NCBI GenBank assembly: GCA_001567545.1
Contig: LLZO01000277.1
Coordinates: forward strand, 1-41,230
Origin: Candidatus Tepidiaquacellales bacterium OLB5
GTDB lineage: Bacteria; Bacteroidota; Ignavibacteria; Tepidaquicellales; OLB5
Length of the DNA: 41,230 bases
Direction: 5' to 3'
In this document: positions 17,456 to 24,872 of the stretch, piece after piece
How positions within the stretch are numbered: the first letter of the stretch is position 1
Layout of the letters: every line of letters begins with the position of its first letter
Position numbers and translations under genes: made by a program
Notes under the pieces: model-generated
What the model was told of the DNA's origin: nothing
The model's database searches: none
Seen by the model: only the letters and a program-made list of their open reading frames with translations

Positions 17456-17854
17456 ATGATCAGTATTTTGATAATTTTGCTTGTTTTAGTGGCAATTCTG
17501 CTTATGGGGGTTGTGCTTATCCAGTCATCAAAAGGCGGCGGTTTAGCCGGTACTTTTGGCGGCGGCGGCGGTGATGCTTCCATGGTTTTTGGTGTCCGCA
17601 GAACAGCAGATTTTTTAATTAAATTAACCAGTATCCTTGCTACAATATTGCTGCTTTTTTCACTTATAACTAATGTGCTTATAAACAAAGGCGGCGGCAC
17701 AAATGAAAGCATTATTCAGCAGAACTCAGGACAGCAGAATTTCCCGCAGCCTAACGTTCCAAATGAAATGCAGCAGCCGCAGCAGCAGACTGATCCGAAT
17801 CAGCAGCCACAACAGCAGCAGCAGGTTGATCCGAATCAGCAGCCTCCTAAATAA
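17456..17854 (+). CDS. secG: Preprotein translocase subunit SecG with Q/P-rich tail
   Basis: 132 residues. Two membrane segments (3-21 and about 55-77) flank the Gly-rich cytoplasmic loop SSKGGGLAGTFGGGGGDASMVFGVRR, the SecG hallmark. SecG joins SecYE and assists export. Usual SecG is about 75-110 residues. Here the extra length is a hydrophilic tail from about residue 85, rich in Gln, Pro and Asn, with two DPNQQP units. The DNA for these is a 17-bp direct repeat. The tail is probably disordered. Confidence 0.93.
   Translation: MISILIILLVLVAILLMGVVLIQSSKGGGLAGTFGGGGGDASMVFGVRRTADFLIKLTSILATILLLFSLITNVLINKGGGTNESIIQQNSGQQNFPQPNVPNEMQQPQQQTDPNQQPQQQQQVDPNQQPPK
17792..17844 (+). repeat. Direct repeat inside the secG tail
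   Basis: GATCCGAATCAGCAGCC occurs at 17792-17808 and 17828-17844, separated by CAG-rich sequence. It encodes the repeated DPNQQP units and may vary in copy number by slippage. Confidence 0.8.
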
Positions 17855-17884
17855 TACGGTATATTCTGAAATCTAAATGATTTG

Positions 17885-18514
17885 ATGAATAAAATTATAA
17901 AGTTTTTCCAAAAAGGTACAGTTATTATTCTGATAACTGTGCCTTTTTTATTTTGTTCAGGTACAATGGGGCAGGAGCTGCTGAGGCTGAAATTAAGTGA
18001 TTATAAGATTGCTTCGCTCACTTCGTTTGTCCGCAAATTGGATACGCTGAAAACTGATTCAAATATTACCACAGCAAAACAAAAGGAACCGCTCAAAAAA
18101 TTCAGAATGAGGAAATCACCAACCGTTGCAGTACTGCTAAGTGCAGCACTGCCCGGGGCAGGGCAATTCTATAATGAGTCATACTGGAAAATTCCGGTTA
18201 TCGGCGGCTTGATTGGATATTTTGGATATGAGTATTTCCGCCTGAATAATCTGTATAAAGATTACAGGGATGAATATTCAGTATCACAGACACCGGAAAA
18301 TCCAAACGGAAACCTGAGCTTAAAATCTTTACGCGAATTTTACCGCGGACAGAGGGATGATTTCGTCTGGTATTTTGTAATAGTTTACGTAGTGAATCTG
18401 GTTGATGCCTATGTTGATGCACATTTGTTTGATTTTGATGTAAGCGATGAAAAGTTTTTAAGATCCGGTATTAACGATAAGGAATACAGGTTAAAAATGA
18501 ATTTGAAATTCTGA
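17885..18514 (+). CDS. DUF5683 domain membrane protein
   Basis: About 209 residues from ATG 17885 (a TTG directly before it is an alternative). A signal-like N-terminus (GTVIILITVPFLFCSG) is followed by a linker to about residue 75 and then the DUF5683 region: VLLSAALPGAGQFYNESYWKIPVIGGLIGYFGYEYFRLN, later YFVIVYVVNLVDAYVDAHLFDFDVS. The family is common in Bacteroidota and its function is unknown. The linker segment YKIASLTSFVRKL is encoded by a copy of the AGATTGCTTCG repeat (18006-18037). It follows secG by 30 nt on the same strand and is closed by a terminator. Confidence 0.85.
   Translation: MNKIIKFFQKGTVIILITVPFLFCSGTMGQELLRLKLSDYKIASLTSFVRKLDTLKTDSNITTAKQKEPLKKFRMRKSPTVAVLLSAALPGAGQFYNESYWKIPVIGGLIGYFGYEYFRLNNLYKDYRDEYSVSQTPENPNGNLSLKSLREFYRGQRDDFVWYFVIVYVVNLVDAYVDAHLFDFDVSDEKFLRSGINDKEYRLKMNLKF
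18006..18037 (+). repeat. AGATTGCTTCG repeat, copy 2, inside a coding region
   Basis: It begins AGATTGCTTCGCTCACTTCG and ends CCGCAAA. It lies in frame within the DUF5683 gene and encodes KIASLTSFVRK in the linker after the signal peptide. Confidence 0.6.
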
Positions 18515-18536
18515 TTTTTGAAAAATAATTTTAAAA

Positions 18537-18564
18537 AAACCCGCTTAATTTAAGCGGGTTTTTT
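18537..18564. terminator. Bidirectional terminator
   Basis: AAACCCGCTTAA and TTAAGCGGGTTT form a long stem with T-runs on both strands. It lies between the convergent DUF5683 gene and the small secreted-protein gene and can serve both. Confidence 0.92.
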
Positions 18565-18578
18565 TGTATTATACTTTT

Positions 18579-18911
18579 TTACTTTGAAAGCGTTATTGAT
18601 GTTATACTGCACAGATCAACGCCCCTCATGTAATATTTATTGCCGTCATCAGCGGTAAATAAAATATCCCAGCTGCAATGTTCAGGATCAACGCCGGTGA
18701 AAGTAAAATCAAATGTTTCCCCGTCAAGTATCATATCCTTTGGAATTACATCTGAACCCCAGTTATCAGAAGCGCTTGGTGAAATAAAAACGTCAACAAG
18801 GATCATTCCGGTATTGTTTGTCATGGAAAAATTCTGGTTTTGAGCGTTAGCTGACTGACTGAATATTGCCAATCCGATTAATGCGATGAAGATGAACAAA
18901 GTTTTTTTCAA
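18579..18911 (-). CDS. Small secreted protein of unknown function
   Basis: 110 residues with a clear signal peptide (MKKTLFIFIALIGLAIFSQSANA, cleaved after ANA). The mature part is about 87 residues and reads as a small beta domain (NNTGMILVDVFISPSASDNWGSDVIPKDMIL, HCSWDILFTADDG). Two Cys (in EHCSWD and DLCSIT) could pair. I recall similar NTG...ISPS...WG proteins in other bacteria, with no known function. The start is TTG, chosen because a strong AAAGGAGG site lies 4 nt upstream and no ATG is near. Confidence 0.75.
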   Translation of the reverse strand: MKKTLFIFIALIGLAIFSQSANAQNQNFSMTNNTGMILVDVFISPSASDNWGSDVIPKDMILDGETFDFTFTGVDPEHCSWDILFTADDGNKYYMRGVDLCSITSITLSK

Positions 18912-19194
18912 TTTTCCTCCTTTAGGAATTGATTAAATTAGCCACGAAAATAACTAACATCCTGATAATATACAACAAAATAAATTTTCAATTAATTTTT
19001 ATACTTTTTATGCTGACCAATCGACAAATTACCTTAATAATGTTTAAAACTAAGCAAAAAATGAGGTTTTTATAAAATAACTAATCGACATTGCCTGTTT
19101 TTTTTCTTTTACATCTCAAAAAATTATAGTTTATTTTAGTATTGTTAAGTTATTCTAGCTTAATTCTGTTCAGCTTCATAGTTTTACCCCCTAA

Positions 19195-19260
19195 GCCCCC
19201 TTTTAAATCCGTGAAGAATTTGCCTGTTTAGATAGAGCGAAAATACGGATTTTAGGGGGC
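19195..19260. repeat. Inverted repeat with GCCCCCT ends
   Basis: The left arm 19195-19212 (GCCCCCTTTTAAATCCGT) and right arm 19245-19260 (ACGGATTTTAGGGGGC) are complementary apart from two extra bases on the left. The 32-bp centre shows no coding sequence. A short mobile or palindromic element is likely. Confidence 0.65.
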
Positions 19261-19307
19261 AATTTATTTTCATAATCATTTAATGCTGCTGTTCCTGATT
19301 ATCTCAA

Positions 19308-19338
19308 TTGAGTAAATGGGATTTTTTGCGTATTTTTG
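19308..19338 (+). promoter_or_regulatory. Bacteroidota-type promoter for lpdA
   Basis: TTG at 19308-19310, a 20-nt spacer, then TATTTTTG at 19331-19338. This matches the TTTG/TTG-N19-21-TAnnTTTG consensus of Bacteroidota. The lpdA ATG is about 70 nt downstream. Confidence 0.65.
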
Positions 19339-19408
19339 TGTATTAAATCTAAAATTTATTAATTTAATTAATTAATTTTCCCGTTTATGCCGGGAATCAG
19401 GAAAAAAT

Positions 19409-20833
19409 ATGGCAAAAAGTGAATTTGATGTAGTTGTTATAGGCGGCGGTGTTGGTGGTTATTCAGCAGCAATACGGGCTTCCCAGCTTGGATTAAAAAC
19501 TGCTTTAGTTGAAACTGCAAGGCTTGGCGGAATTTGTTTAAACTGGGGATGTATTCCTTCCAAATCTTTACTGAAAGCTGCTGAAGTAATGCATATGATG
19601 AAGAAATCAAAAGAATACGGTATTACTGCAGGTAATGTTGAATTTGATTTTGCAGCGGTGGTAAAAAGATCAAGAGATGTAGCTGATAAGTCAGAAAAAG
19701 GCGTGCAATACCTTATGAAAAAGAACAAGATCACTAATTATACCGGTTACGGAAAAATAAAAAAAACAGCAGACGGTACCCTTATTGAAGTTCACAAAGA
19801 TGGAAAAGTTACTGATGAGCTGATTGCTAAACATACAATCGTTGCAACCGGTTCAAGAGCCAGGTCATTTCCGGGTATGAATGTTGACGGCAAGCGTGTA
19901 CTATCATTTATGGAAGGTATTGTTCTGGATAAGCTGCCTGAAAGTGTCACAATTATCGGTGCCGGCGCTATTGGTATGGAATTTGCTTATTTCTGGAATG
20001 CATTCGGCGCAAAAGTTACTGTGGTGGAAATGCTTGACCAGCCTCTGCCGATGGAAGATAAGGAAATGAGCGATGTTGTTGGCAGGGAATACAGGAAAAT
20101 GGGAATCAACGTAATGACTTCAACTAAAGTTGAAAGTATTACCGTTGAAAAAACCGCTCCAAACAGCAAGACAGAAAAAGTAATTACAAAAGTAAGCGGA
20201 AAGAACAATGCTGAAATTGAAAGTGATATAGCACTTGTTGCTGTTGGATTTGCCGGTAATGTTGAAGGCTTTGGACTGGAAGAAATGGGAGTACTGCTTG
20301 AAAAAGGATTTATTAAAGTTGACAGCAATTATAAAACTAACATTGACGGAGTTTATGCAATTGGTGACGTTAACGGTCCCCCCTGGCTTGCCCATGTAGC
20401 TGCATCCGAAGGTATTAACTGCGCAGAAAAAATTGCAGGTCACCATGTACCGGATGTAGATTATAACTGCATTCCCGCAGTTACATTCTGCCAGCCCCAG
20501 GTTGCATCAGTTGGTATGACAGAAAAGAAAGCAAAAGAGCTTGGTTATGAAGTTAAGATAGGTAAGTTCCCGTTCAGCGCAAGCGGCAAGGCAAGGGCAG
20601 TTGGTGAAACAGCCGGTCTTGTAAAGCTTATATTTGATGCAAAATACGGCGAGCTGCTTGGAGCGCATATCTGCGGAAATGAAGCAAGTGAGCTTATCGC
20701 TGAAATTACACTGGGTAAATCGCTGGAAGCAACTTATGAGCAGATAGTAAGAACTGTTCACGCTCACCCAACGCTTGCAGAGGCAATAATGGAAGCAGCA
20801 GCAGATGCATATGGAGAAGCGATCAACATTTAA
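19409..20833 (+). CDS. lpdA: Dihydrolipoyl dehydrogenase (E3)
   Basis: 474 residues, standard length. The FAD-binding motif is VVVIGGGVGGYSAAIRA (8-24). The redox disulfide is C43/C48 in GGICLNWGCIPSKS. A second nucleotide motif is VTIIGAGAIGMEFAYFW (NAD). YAIGDVNG binds FAD. The C-terminal interface ends with the active-site HAHPTLAEAIMEA (His-Glu dyad). It reoxidises lipoamide in pyruvate or 2-oxoglutarate dehydrogenase or glycine cleavage. No E1/E2 genes are nearby, so it may serve several complexes. AGGA lies just upstream of the ATG. Confidence 0.96.
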   Translation: MAKSEFDVVVIGGGVGGYSAAIRASQLGLKTALVETARLGGICLNWGCIPSKSLLKAAEVMHMMKKSKEYGITAGNVEFDFAAVVKRSRDVADKSEKGVQYLMKKNKITNYTGYGKIKKTADGTLIEVHKDGKVTDELIAKHTIVATGSRARSFPGMNVDGKRVLSFMEGIVLDKLPESVTIIGAGAIGMEFAYFWNAFGAKVTVVEMLDQPLPMEDKEMSDVVGREYRKMGINVMTSTKVESITVEKTAPNSKTEKVITKVSGKNNAEIESDIALVAVGFAGNVEGFGLEEMGVLLEKGFIKVDSNYKTNIDGVYAIGDVNGPPWLAHVAASEGINCAEKIAGHHVPDVDYNCIPAVTFCQPQVASVGMTEKKAKELGYEVKIGKFPFSASGKARAVGETAGLVKLIFDAKYGELLGAHICGNEASELIAEITLGKSLEATYEQIVRTVHAHPTLAEAIMEAAADAYGEAINI

Positions 20834-20939
20834 TTCCGGTTTTCGGTTAGTTGATTTCTGATAAAATAATAAAATTTAAAAAAAATAATTTGAGCATACT
20901 TAAGGAAATTAATCCTTTGCTCTGGATAGGGGAATTAAA

Positions 20940-21419
20940 ATGGCTTTAAAAGCTGGAGATAAAGCACCTGATTTTACATTACCATCATTTACACCATCGG
21001 CTGAGCTTGCCCAGGTATCATTAAAAGATTACAAAGGGAAAAATGTTGTTCTTTTATTTTTTCCGCAGGCTTTTACAGGTGTATGCACAACAGAAATGTG
21101 TACTATGAACGATAACTTCAATGCATACCAGGGTATGAATGCTGAGATACTTGGTATAAGTGTAGACGGAACTTTTGTACAGAAAGCATTTGCAGATAAG
21201 AACGGAATCAAATATCCGCTGTTAAGCGATTTTAACAGGGAAGTAATAAGAAAATATGATGTTGTTCAGCCGGAATTTGCCCATGGTCAGAAAGAAACTG
21301 CACAGAGAGCAGTATACCTGATAGATAAAGATGGTGTGATCAAGTATGTTGAAGTTACTGAAAATCCCGGTGTTCAGGTTAACTTTGATGCTTTAAAGAA
21401 CGCAGCAGCCGGAGCGTAA
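20940..21419 (+). CDS. Peroxiredoxin (AhpC/TSA family, AhpE-like)
   Basis: 159 residues. The thioredoxin fold carries the peroxidatic motif P42-x3-T46-x2-C49 in FPQAFTGVCTTEMC. A second Cys, C54, sits five residues later and could resolve the disulfide. It reduces peroxides with thiol donors. The long Lys-Asp-Tyr strand region and the DKDGVIKYVEVTENPG end fit AhpE-like one-domain enzymes. A GGGG-rich segment precedes the ATG at about 8 nt. It follows lpdA by 106 nt and may share its transcript or have its own promoter. Confidence 0.9.
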   Translation: MALKAGDKAPDFTLPSFTPSAELAQVSLKDYKGKNVVLLFFPQAFTGVCTTEMCTMNDNFNAYQGMNAEILGISVDGTFVQKAFADKNGIKYPLLSDFNREVIRKYDVVQPEFAHGQKETAQRAVYLIDKDGVIKYVEVTENPGVQVNFDALKNAAAGA

Positions 21420-21424
21420 ATATA

Positions 21425-21494
21425 TTTGCGGGCGCAGGCGAAGCAATCTTATTATCAATAAGATTGCCGCGCTTATTTCGTTCGCTCGCAAATG
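21425..21494. repeat. Inverted pair of AGATTGC repeats (copies 3 and 4)
   Basis: Copy 3 (21425-21450) lies on the minus strand and copy 4 (21460-21494) on the plus strand, head to head. Their junction is a perfect 11-bp stem with a 3-nt loop, 21443-21467 (GCAATCTTATT-ATC-AATAAGATTGC). TTTGCG near 21425 also pairs with CGCAAA at 21487-21492. It starts 5 nt after the peroxiredoxin stop and could cap that transcript. Confidence 0.75.
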
Positions 21495-21538
21495 AATCTT
21501 ATTTTTTAGATTGTTAAAGGAAATGACTTTGATTTTTC

Positions 21539-21725
21539 AATTGCGGCTAAAGCCGCTAATATTTATTAGACTTTTCCCTCTGCTCTAAAGAGCAGAGTAA
21601 ATCAGGTTGAATTATACAATTGTCAATTTTTATATACAAACTTCTGTAACCAAAAGTGATAATTGAGTAGCCACGGGCTTCAGCCCGTGGAGAACGATAA
21701 AAAAACAGCGGCTTTAGCCGCAATT
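21539..21725. mobile_element. REPIN/MITE-like element bounded by 19-bp perfect inverted repeats
   Basis: AATTGCGGCTAAAGCCGCT at 21539-21557 is repeated exactly in inverse at 21707-21725. Each arm is itself a palindrome (GCGGCT...AGCCGC). Inside are two more perfect hairpins, CTCTGCTCTAAAGAGCAGAG at 21578-21597 and CCACGGGCTTCAGCCCGTGG at 21671-21690. The latter is preceded by GTAG (21667-21670), the tetranucleotide found at the foot of REP hairpins recognised by REP-associated tyrosine transposases (RAYT). No transposase is encoded here. Confidence 0.75.
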
Positions 21726-21761
21726 CAAATAACTAAATGGATTTTGTGTTTCTGTTTGTTG

Positions 21762-21786
21762 AGATTGCATCGCTTAGGCTCGCAAA
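21762..21786 (+). repeat. AGATTGC repeat, copy 5
   Basis: AGATTGCATCGCTTAGGCTC followed by GCAAA, 15 nt upstream of the bcp ATG. It differs from copy 1 by a few bases. Confidence 0.6.
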
Positions 21787-21801
21787 AAATAATTGAAATT
21801 T

Positions 21802-22254
21802 ATGCTGAAAATTGGAGATAAAGCTCCCGAATTCAGTCTTGTCGCTGATAGCGGAGGAAAAATTTCACTGAAGGATTTGAAGGGTAAAAAAGTTGTGCTG
21901 TATTTTTATCCTAAGGATATGACCAGCGGCTGTACTCAGGAAGCCTGCGATTTCAGGGATAATATCAAAAAATTTGAAAAGAAAAATACCGTAGTAATCG
22001 GCGTATCGCCTGATGATACAAAAAGCCATAACAAGTTTAAGGATAAATACGAACTGCCGTTCACTTTATTAAGCGATGAAACAAAAACAATGCTTAATGA
22101 TTACGGCGTTTGGCAGGAAAAAAGCATGTATGGCAGGAAATATATGGGAGTAGTTAGGACTACGTTTATTATAGATGAAAAGGGAATAATTGAGAAGATA
22201 TATGAGAAGGTTAAGGTACCTGGACATATCGAAGAATTACTGAATGAGATTTAA
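21802..22254 (+). CDS. bcp: Thioredoxin-dependent thiol peroxidase (BCP/PrxQ)
   Basis: 150 residues from the ATG at 21802; a TTG three codons upstream is a less likely start. The peroxidatic Cys is C44 and the resolving Cys is C49, in YPKDMTSGCTQEACDFRD, the exact BCP/PrxQ arrangement. It reduces hydroperoxides using thioredoxin. The sequence MYGRKYMGVVRTTFIIDEKG is also characteristic. The upstream region is filled with palindromic repeats (21425-21786), so expression may be insulated from the first peroxiredoxin. A GNRA-loop terminator follows. Confidence 0.94.
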   Translation: MLKIGDKAPEFSLVADSGGKISLKDLKGKKVVLYFYPKDMTSGCTQEACDFRDNIKKFEKKNTVVIGVSPDDTKSHNKFKDKYELPFTLLSDETKTMLNDYGVWQEKSMYGRKYMGVVRTTFIIDEKGIIEKIYEKVKVPGHIEELLNEI

Positions 22255-22276
22255 AGGGGCGAAAGCCCCTTTTTAT
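22253..22276 (+). terminator. Terminator after bcp
   Basis: AAAGGGGC-GAAA-GCCCCTTT followed by TTTATT. A GC-rich stem with a GAAA tetraloop that begins at the stop codon. Confidence 0.92.
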
Positions 22277-22313
22277 TATCTTAATTGATATTTTTACATT
22301 ATTGTTAAATCCG

Positions 22314-22322
22314 TATCTTTGC
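22314..22322 (+). promoter_or_regulatory. Possible -7 element for the HerA-like gene
   Basis: TATCTTTGC matches the Bacteroidota -7 consensus TAnnTTTGC, 22 nt before the ATG at 22345. The -33 position reads TTTT rather than TTTG. Confidence 0.5.
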
Positions 22323-22344
22323 AGAATATTATCATATTGTACTT

Positions 22345-23907
22345 ATGACTGAAAAAGATAGAAAAGAAAAATTTATCCAATCAATCAACGACGGATATAC
22401 TTTCAAAGGTGAAACAATTACCCTAGGCGCGGCAATTCTGGATAAAGAAATTTTAACCGGTACTCATATTAAGCTGCCGCTTAAAACTATGAACAGACAC
22501 GGTTTAATTGCCGGCGCAACCGGAACCGGAAAGACCAAAACACTGCAGTTAATTACAGAATCACTTGCTGCAAAAAGCGTGCCGGTAGTTGTGATGGATA
22601 TCAAAGGCGACCTAAGCGGAGTTGCTAAACCGGGAACCGCCAATCCAAAAGTTGATGAACGCATGCAGCACATCGGCCTGCCATGGAATCCGGAAGGGAA
22701 TACCATTGAGTTTTTGACAATTTCAGGAGAAAAAGGAACCAGGCTAAGGGCTACTACATCAGAATTCGGTCCCGTACTTTTTTCAAGAATGCTTGAGCTG
22801 AATGAAACTCAATCCAGTCTAGTATCAGTTATATTCAAATATTCAGATGACAAACAATTACCATTGCTTGATCTTGCAGATATGAAACGCCTGCTTCAGT
22901 TTATTCAGGAAGAAGGCAAGGCGGAATTTGAAGCATCATACGGCAAAGTTTCTTCTAGCTCACTGGGAATTATTCTTCGGAAAATTGTTGAGCTTGAACA
23001 GCAGGGGGCAAATCAGTTCTTTGGTGAAAGATCATTTGAAGCAGAAGATCTTGTAAGGTGTGACAGCAACGGCAGAGGGGTAATTTCAGTTATAAGGCTT
23101 ATTGATATGCAGACTAAGCCCAAGCTGTTTTCTACTTTTCTGCTTAGCCTGCTTGCAGAAATATATGCAACATTCCCTGAAGAAGGGGATCTTGACCAGC
23201 CAAAGCTCGTAATTTTCATTGATGAAGCTCATTTACTTTTTAATGAAGCAAGCGGCGCATTGCTTAGCCAGATAGAAAGTATCATTAAACTAATACGTTC
23301 AAAGGGAGTGGGAATATTCTTCTGCACTCAAAATCCAACTGATATTCCGAACATTGTACTAAGCCAGCTTGGTATGAAAGTTCAGCATGCACTCCGCGCT
23401 TTTACAGCTAAAGATAGAAAAGATATTAAGCTTATTTCTGAGAATTACCCAATGAGCGAATATTATGATATTGATGACCTTCTTACAAGTCTGGGTATCG
23501 GCGAAGCGGCGGTAACTGTCCTTAGCGAAAAAGGGAATCCGACCCCGCTTGCTGCAACTCTGCTCTGCGCTCCGCGATCAAGAATGGATATACTTACACA
23601 GTCAGAAATTGATGAAATAATTGCCGGTTCAAAATTAGCTGCGAAGTATAATGAGGAAATTAACAGGGAAAGCGCTCTTGAAATACTGAATAAAAAACTG
23701 GAAGAACATAAAGCCGAACAGGAAAAGGCAGCTGAAGAAACCGGAGACAAGCCCAAAAAAGAAGAAAAAAGCACAGTAGAAAAGGTTCTTACCAGTACTA
23801 CAGCCAGGCAGGTCGGCAGAACTGTTGCGCGTGAAGTGACCCGCGGGTTATTGGGTGTATTGGGGATCGGCGGAACCAGAAGGAAAAAGAAATCAAGCTG
23901 GTTCTGA
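22345..23907 (+). CDS. HerA-like ATPase, DUF853 family
   Basis: 520 residues. The Walker A motif is GATGTGKT at 57-64, with MDIKGDLSG after it. Walker B is LVIFIDEAHLLF near 287-298. The sequence FCTQNPTDIPNIVLSQLGMKVQHALRAFT is typical of HerA/VirD4-superfamily DUF853 proteins (E. coli YjgR-like). These are hexameric DNA-translocase-like ATPases of uncertain role. The C-terminus carries a charged coiled-coil-like segment (about 430-475) and a basic end, GTRRKKKSSWF. No NurA nuclease is adjacent, unlike archaeal HerA, so a repair role is not supported by context. Confidence 0.9.
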   Translation: MTEKDRKEKFIQSINDGYTFKGETITLGAAILDKEILTGTHIKLPLKTMNRHGLIAGATGTGKTKTLQLITESLAAKSVPVVVMDIKGDLSGVAKPGTANPKVDERMQHIGLPWNPEGNTIEFLTISGEKGTRLRATTSEFGPVLFSRMLELNETQSSLVSVIFKYSDDKQLPLLDLADMKRLLQFIQEEGKAEFEASYGKVSSSSLGIILRKIVELEQQGANQFFGERSFEAEDLVRCDSNGRGVISVIRLIDMQTKPKLFSTFLLSLLAEIYATFPEEGDLDQPKLVIFIDEAHLLFNEASGALLSQIESIIKLIRSKGVGIFFCTQNPTDIPNIVLSQLGMKVQHALRAFTAKDRKDIKLISENYPMSEYYDIDDLLTSLGIGEAAVTVLSEKGNPTPLAATLLCAPRSRMDILTQSEIDEIIAGSKLAAKYNEEINRESALEILNKKLEEHKAEQEKAAEETGDKPKKEEKSTVEKVLTSTTARQVGRTVAREVTRGLLGVLGIGGTRRKKKSSWF

Positions 23908-23957
23908 TCAAAAAAACCGGCTGCATCAGTTCGATTTATCTAATGAATAAAAAAATT

Positions 23958-23984
23958 ATGCCCTCTTTAATATATGGAGGGCAT
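23958..23984 (+). promoter_or_regulatory. Hairpin covering the Shine-Dalgarno of the nucleotidyltransferase gene
   Basis: ATGCCCTC (23958-23965) pairs perfectly with GAGGGCAT (23977-23984). The right arm contains most of the GGAGG ribosome site (23976-23980) for the ATG at 23989. It may limit translation, or simply be the end of the upstream transcript; there is no T-run. Confidence 0.5.
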
Positions 23985-23988
23985 TGTT

Positions 23989-24831
23989 ATGAATGAAATA
24001 AGCAAACAAAGACTTAAACAGGCTGCTGAAAATCTGAAAATATTCAGTTTTCTAAATATACGCGCAGCAGCCGTGACCGGCTCTGCTGCCAAAGGCTATG
24101 CAGATGAAAATTCAGATATCGATACTATAGTTATGCTGAATAAAAATATGTCGCAGGCTGAATTTGACAAAATTGTAAATGATGCCAAAACATCCGGCGG
24201 AGATTTTTATCACGGTTCTGCCGATGAAGGTTTTGCAGTTTATTATTATATTGATGGAGTAAGATGCGATTTTGGGTTTGGGCATTACAGTGAAACAGAA
24301 ACACTTATCAATGAAATGATTTCAACGCCGGAAGCTGACCCGGTAAAACACCTGATGATATCAGGTCTGGTTGACGGGTATATTATAAAAGATAACAACT
24401 GGCTTGCGCCGCTTATAAAGAAAGCGGAAGAGGGTTATCCAAAAGAATTACAGGTACTGCTTGTAAACCACTACAAAAAATTCCATCCGGAGTGGGCTGT
24501 GGAAAAAATGACGGTCGGCAGGAATGATATACTGTATTATTATGAATCTCTAGTTGAAATGACTGGGAATATGATAGGCATATTATGCGGGTTGAATAAA
24601 TTCTACCACCCCGGTAAATTAAAAGGAGTTGAACACACAATCAGCAGGATGCATATCAATCCGGAAAACTTCGTAAACAGGTATAACTATGTACTCACCG
24701 CAGAAAAAAAAGCAGCATTAAAGGAAATATTCAGTTTAGTACGTGAAACATTTGATCTTATTGATAAAAACCTGCCGGAAGTCAGCACAAAACGTTCAAG
24801 AGAAGTACTTGAAATGGTTTTGAAAAAGTAA
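23989..24831 (+). CDS. Nucleotidyltransferase-fold protein
   Basis: 280 residues from ATG 23989, selected because GGAGG lies 8 nt upstream; ATG 23974 overlaps that site. The polymerase-beta-type nucleotidyltransferase motif is G31-S32-x3-G36 with D43 and D45 (TGSAAKGYADENSDID). A third acidic residue is likely in VRCDFGFGHY. The C-terminal half is helical (about 130-280). This resembles stand-alone aminoglycoside-type or kanamycin-type nucleotidyltransferases, but the substrate is unknown. The fold is also used by antitoxin-toxin pairs (MNT/HEPN), but no HEPN gene is adjacent. Confidence 0.8.
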   Translation: MNEISKQRLKQAAENLKIFSFLNIRAAAVTGSAAKGYADENSDIDTIVMLNKNMSQAEFDKIVNDAKTSGGDFYHGSADEGFAVYYYIDGVRCDFGFGHYSETETLINEMISTPEADPVKHLMISGLVDGYIIKDNNWLAPLIKKAEEGYPKELQVLLVNHYKKFHPEWAVEKMTVGRNDILYYYESLVEMTGNMIGILCGLNKFYHPGKLKGVEHTISRMHINPENFVNRYNYVLTAEKKAALKEIFSLVRETFDLIDKNLPEVSTKRSREVLEMVLKK

Positions 24832-24872
24832 TATTATACAAAAAATTCAAATATTCTGTAGATTAAATTGTT

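Larger units (their letters stand above)
18912..19408. other. Intergenic region upstream of lpdA
   Basis: 497 bp without a credible gene. It holds a 66-bp inverted repeat with C5/G5 ends (19195-19260) and the lpdA promoter (19308-19338). The rest is AT-rich, with no other structure recognised. Confidence 0.6.

Noticed and set aside
21425..21786. CRISPR array
   Set aside because: Several palindromic repeats occur close together, but they are of different families, in both orientations, without regular spacers, and no cas genes are present.
22345..23907. HerA-like ATPase as part of a defence or HerA-NurA system
   Set aside because: The sequence fits the housekeeping-type DUF853 group. No NurA, SIR2, DUF4297 or other effector gene is adjacent.
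23974..23988. ATG at 23974 as start of the nucleotidyltransferase
   Set aside because: It overlaps the GGAGG site that serves the ATG at 23989 and adds only five residues, not part of the fold.
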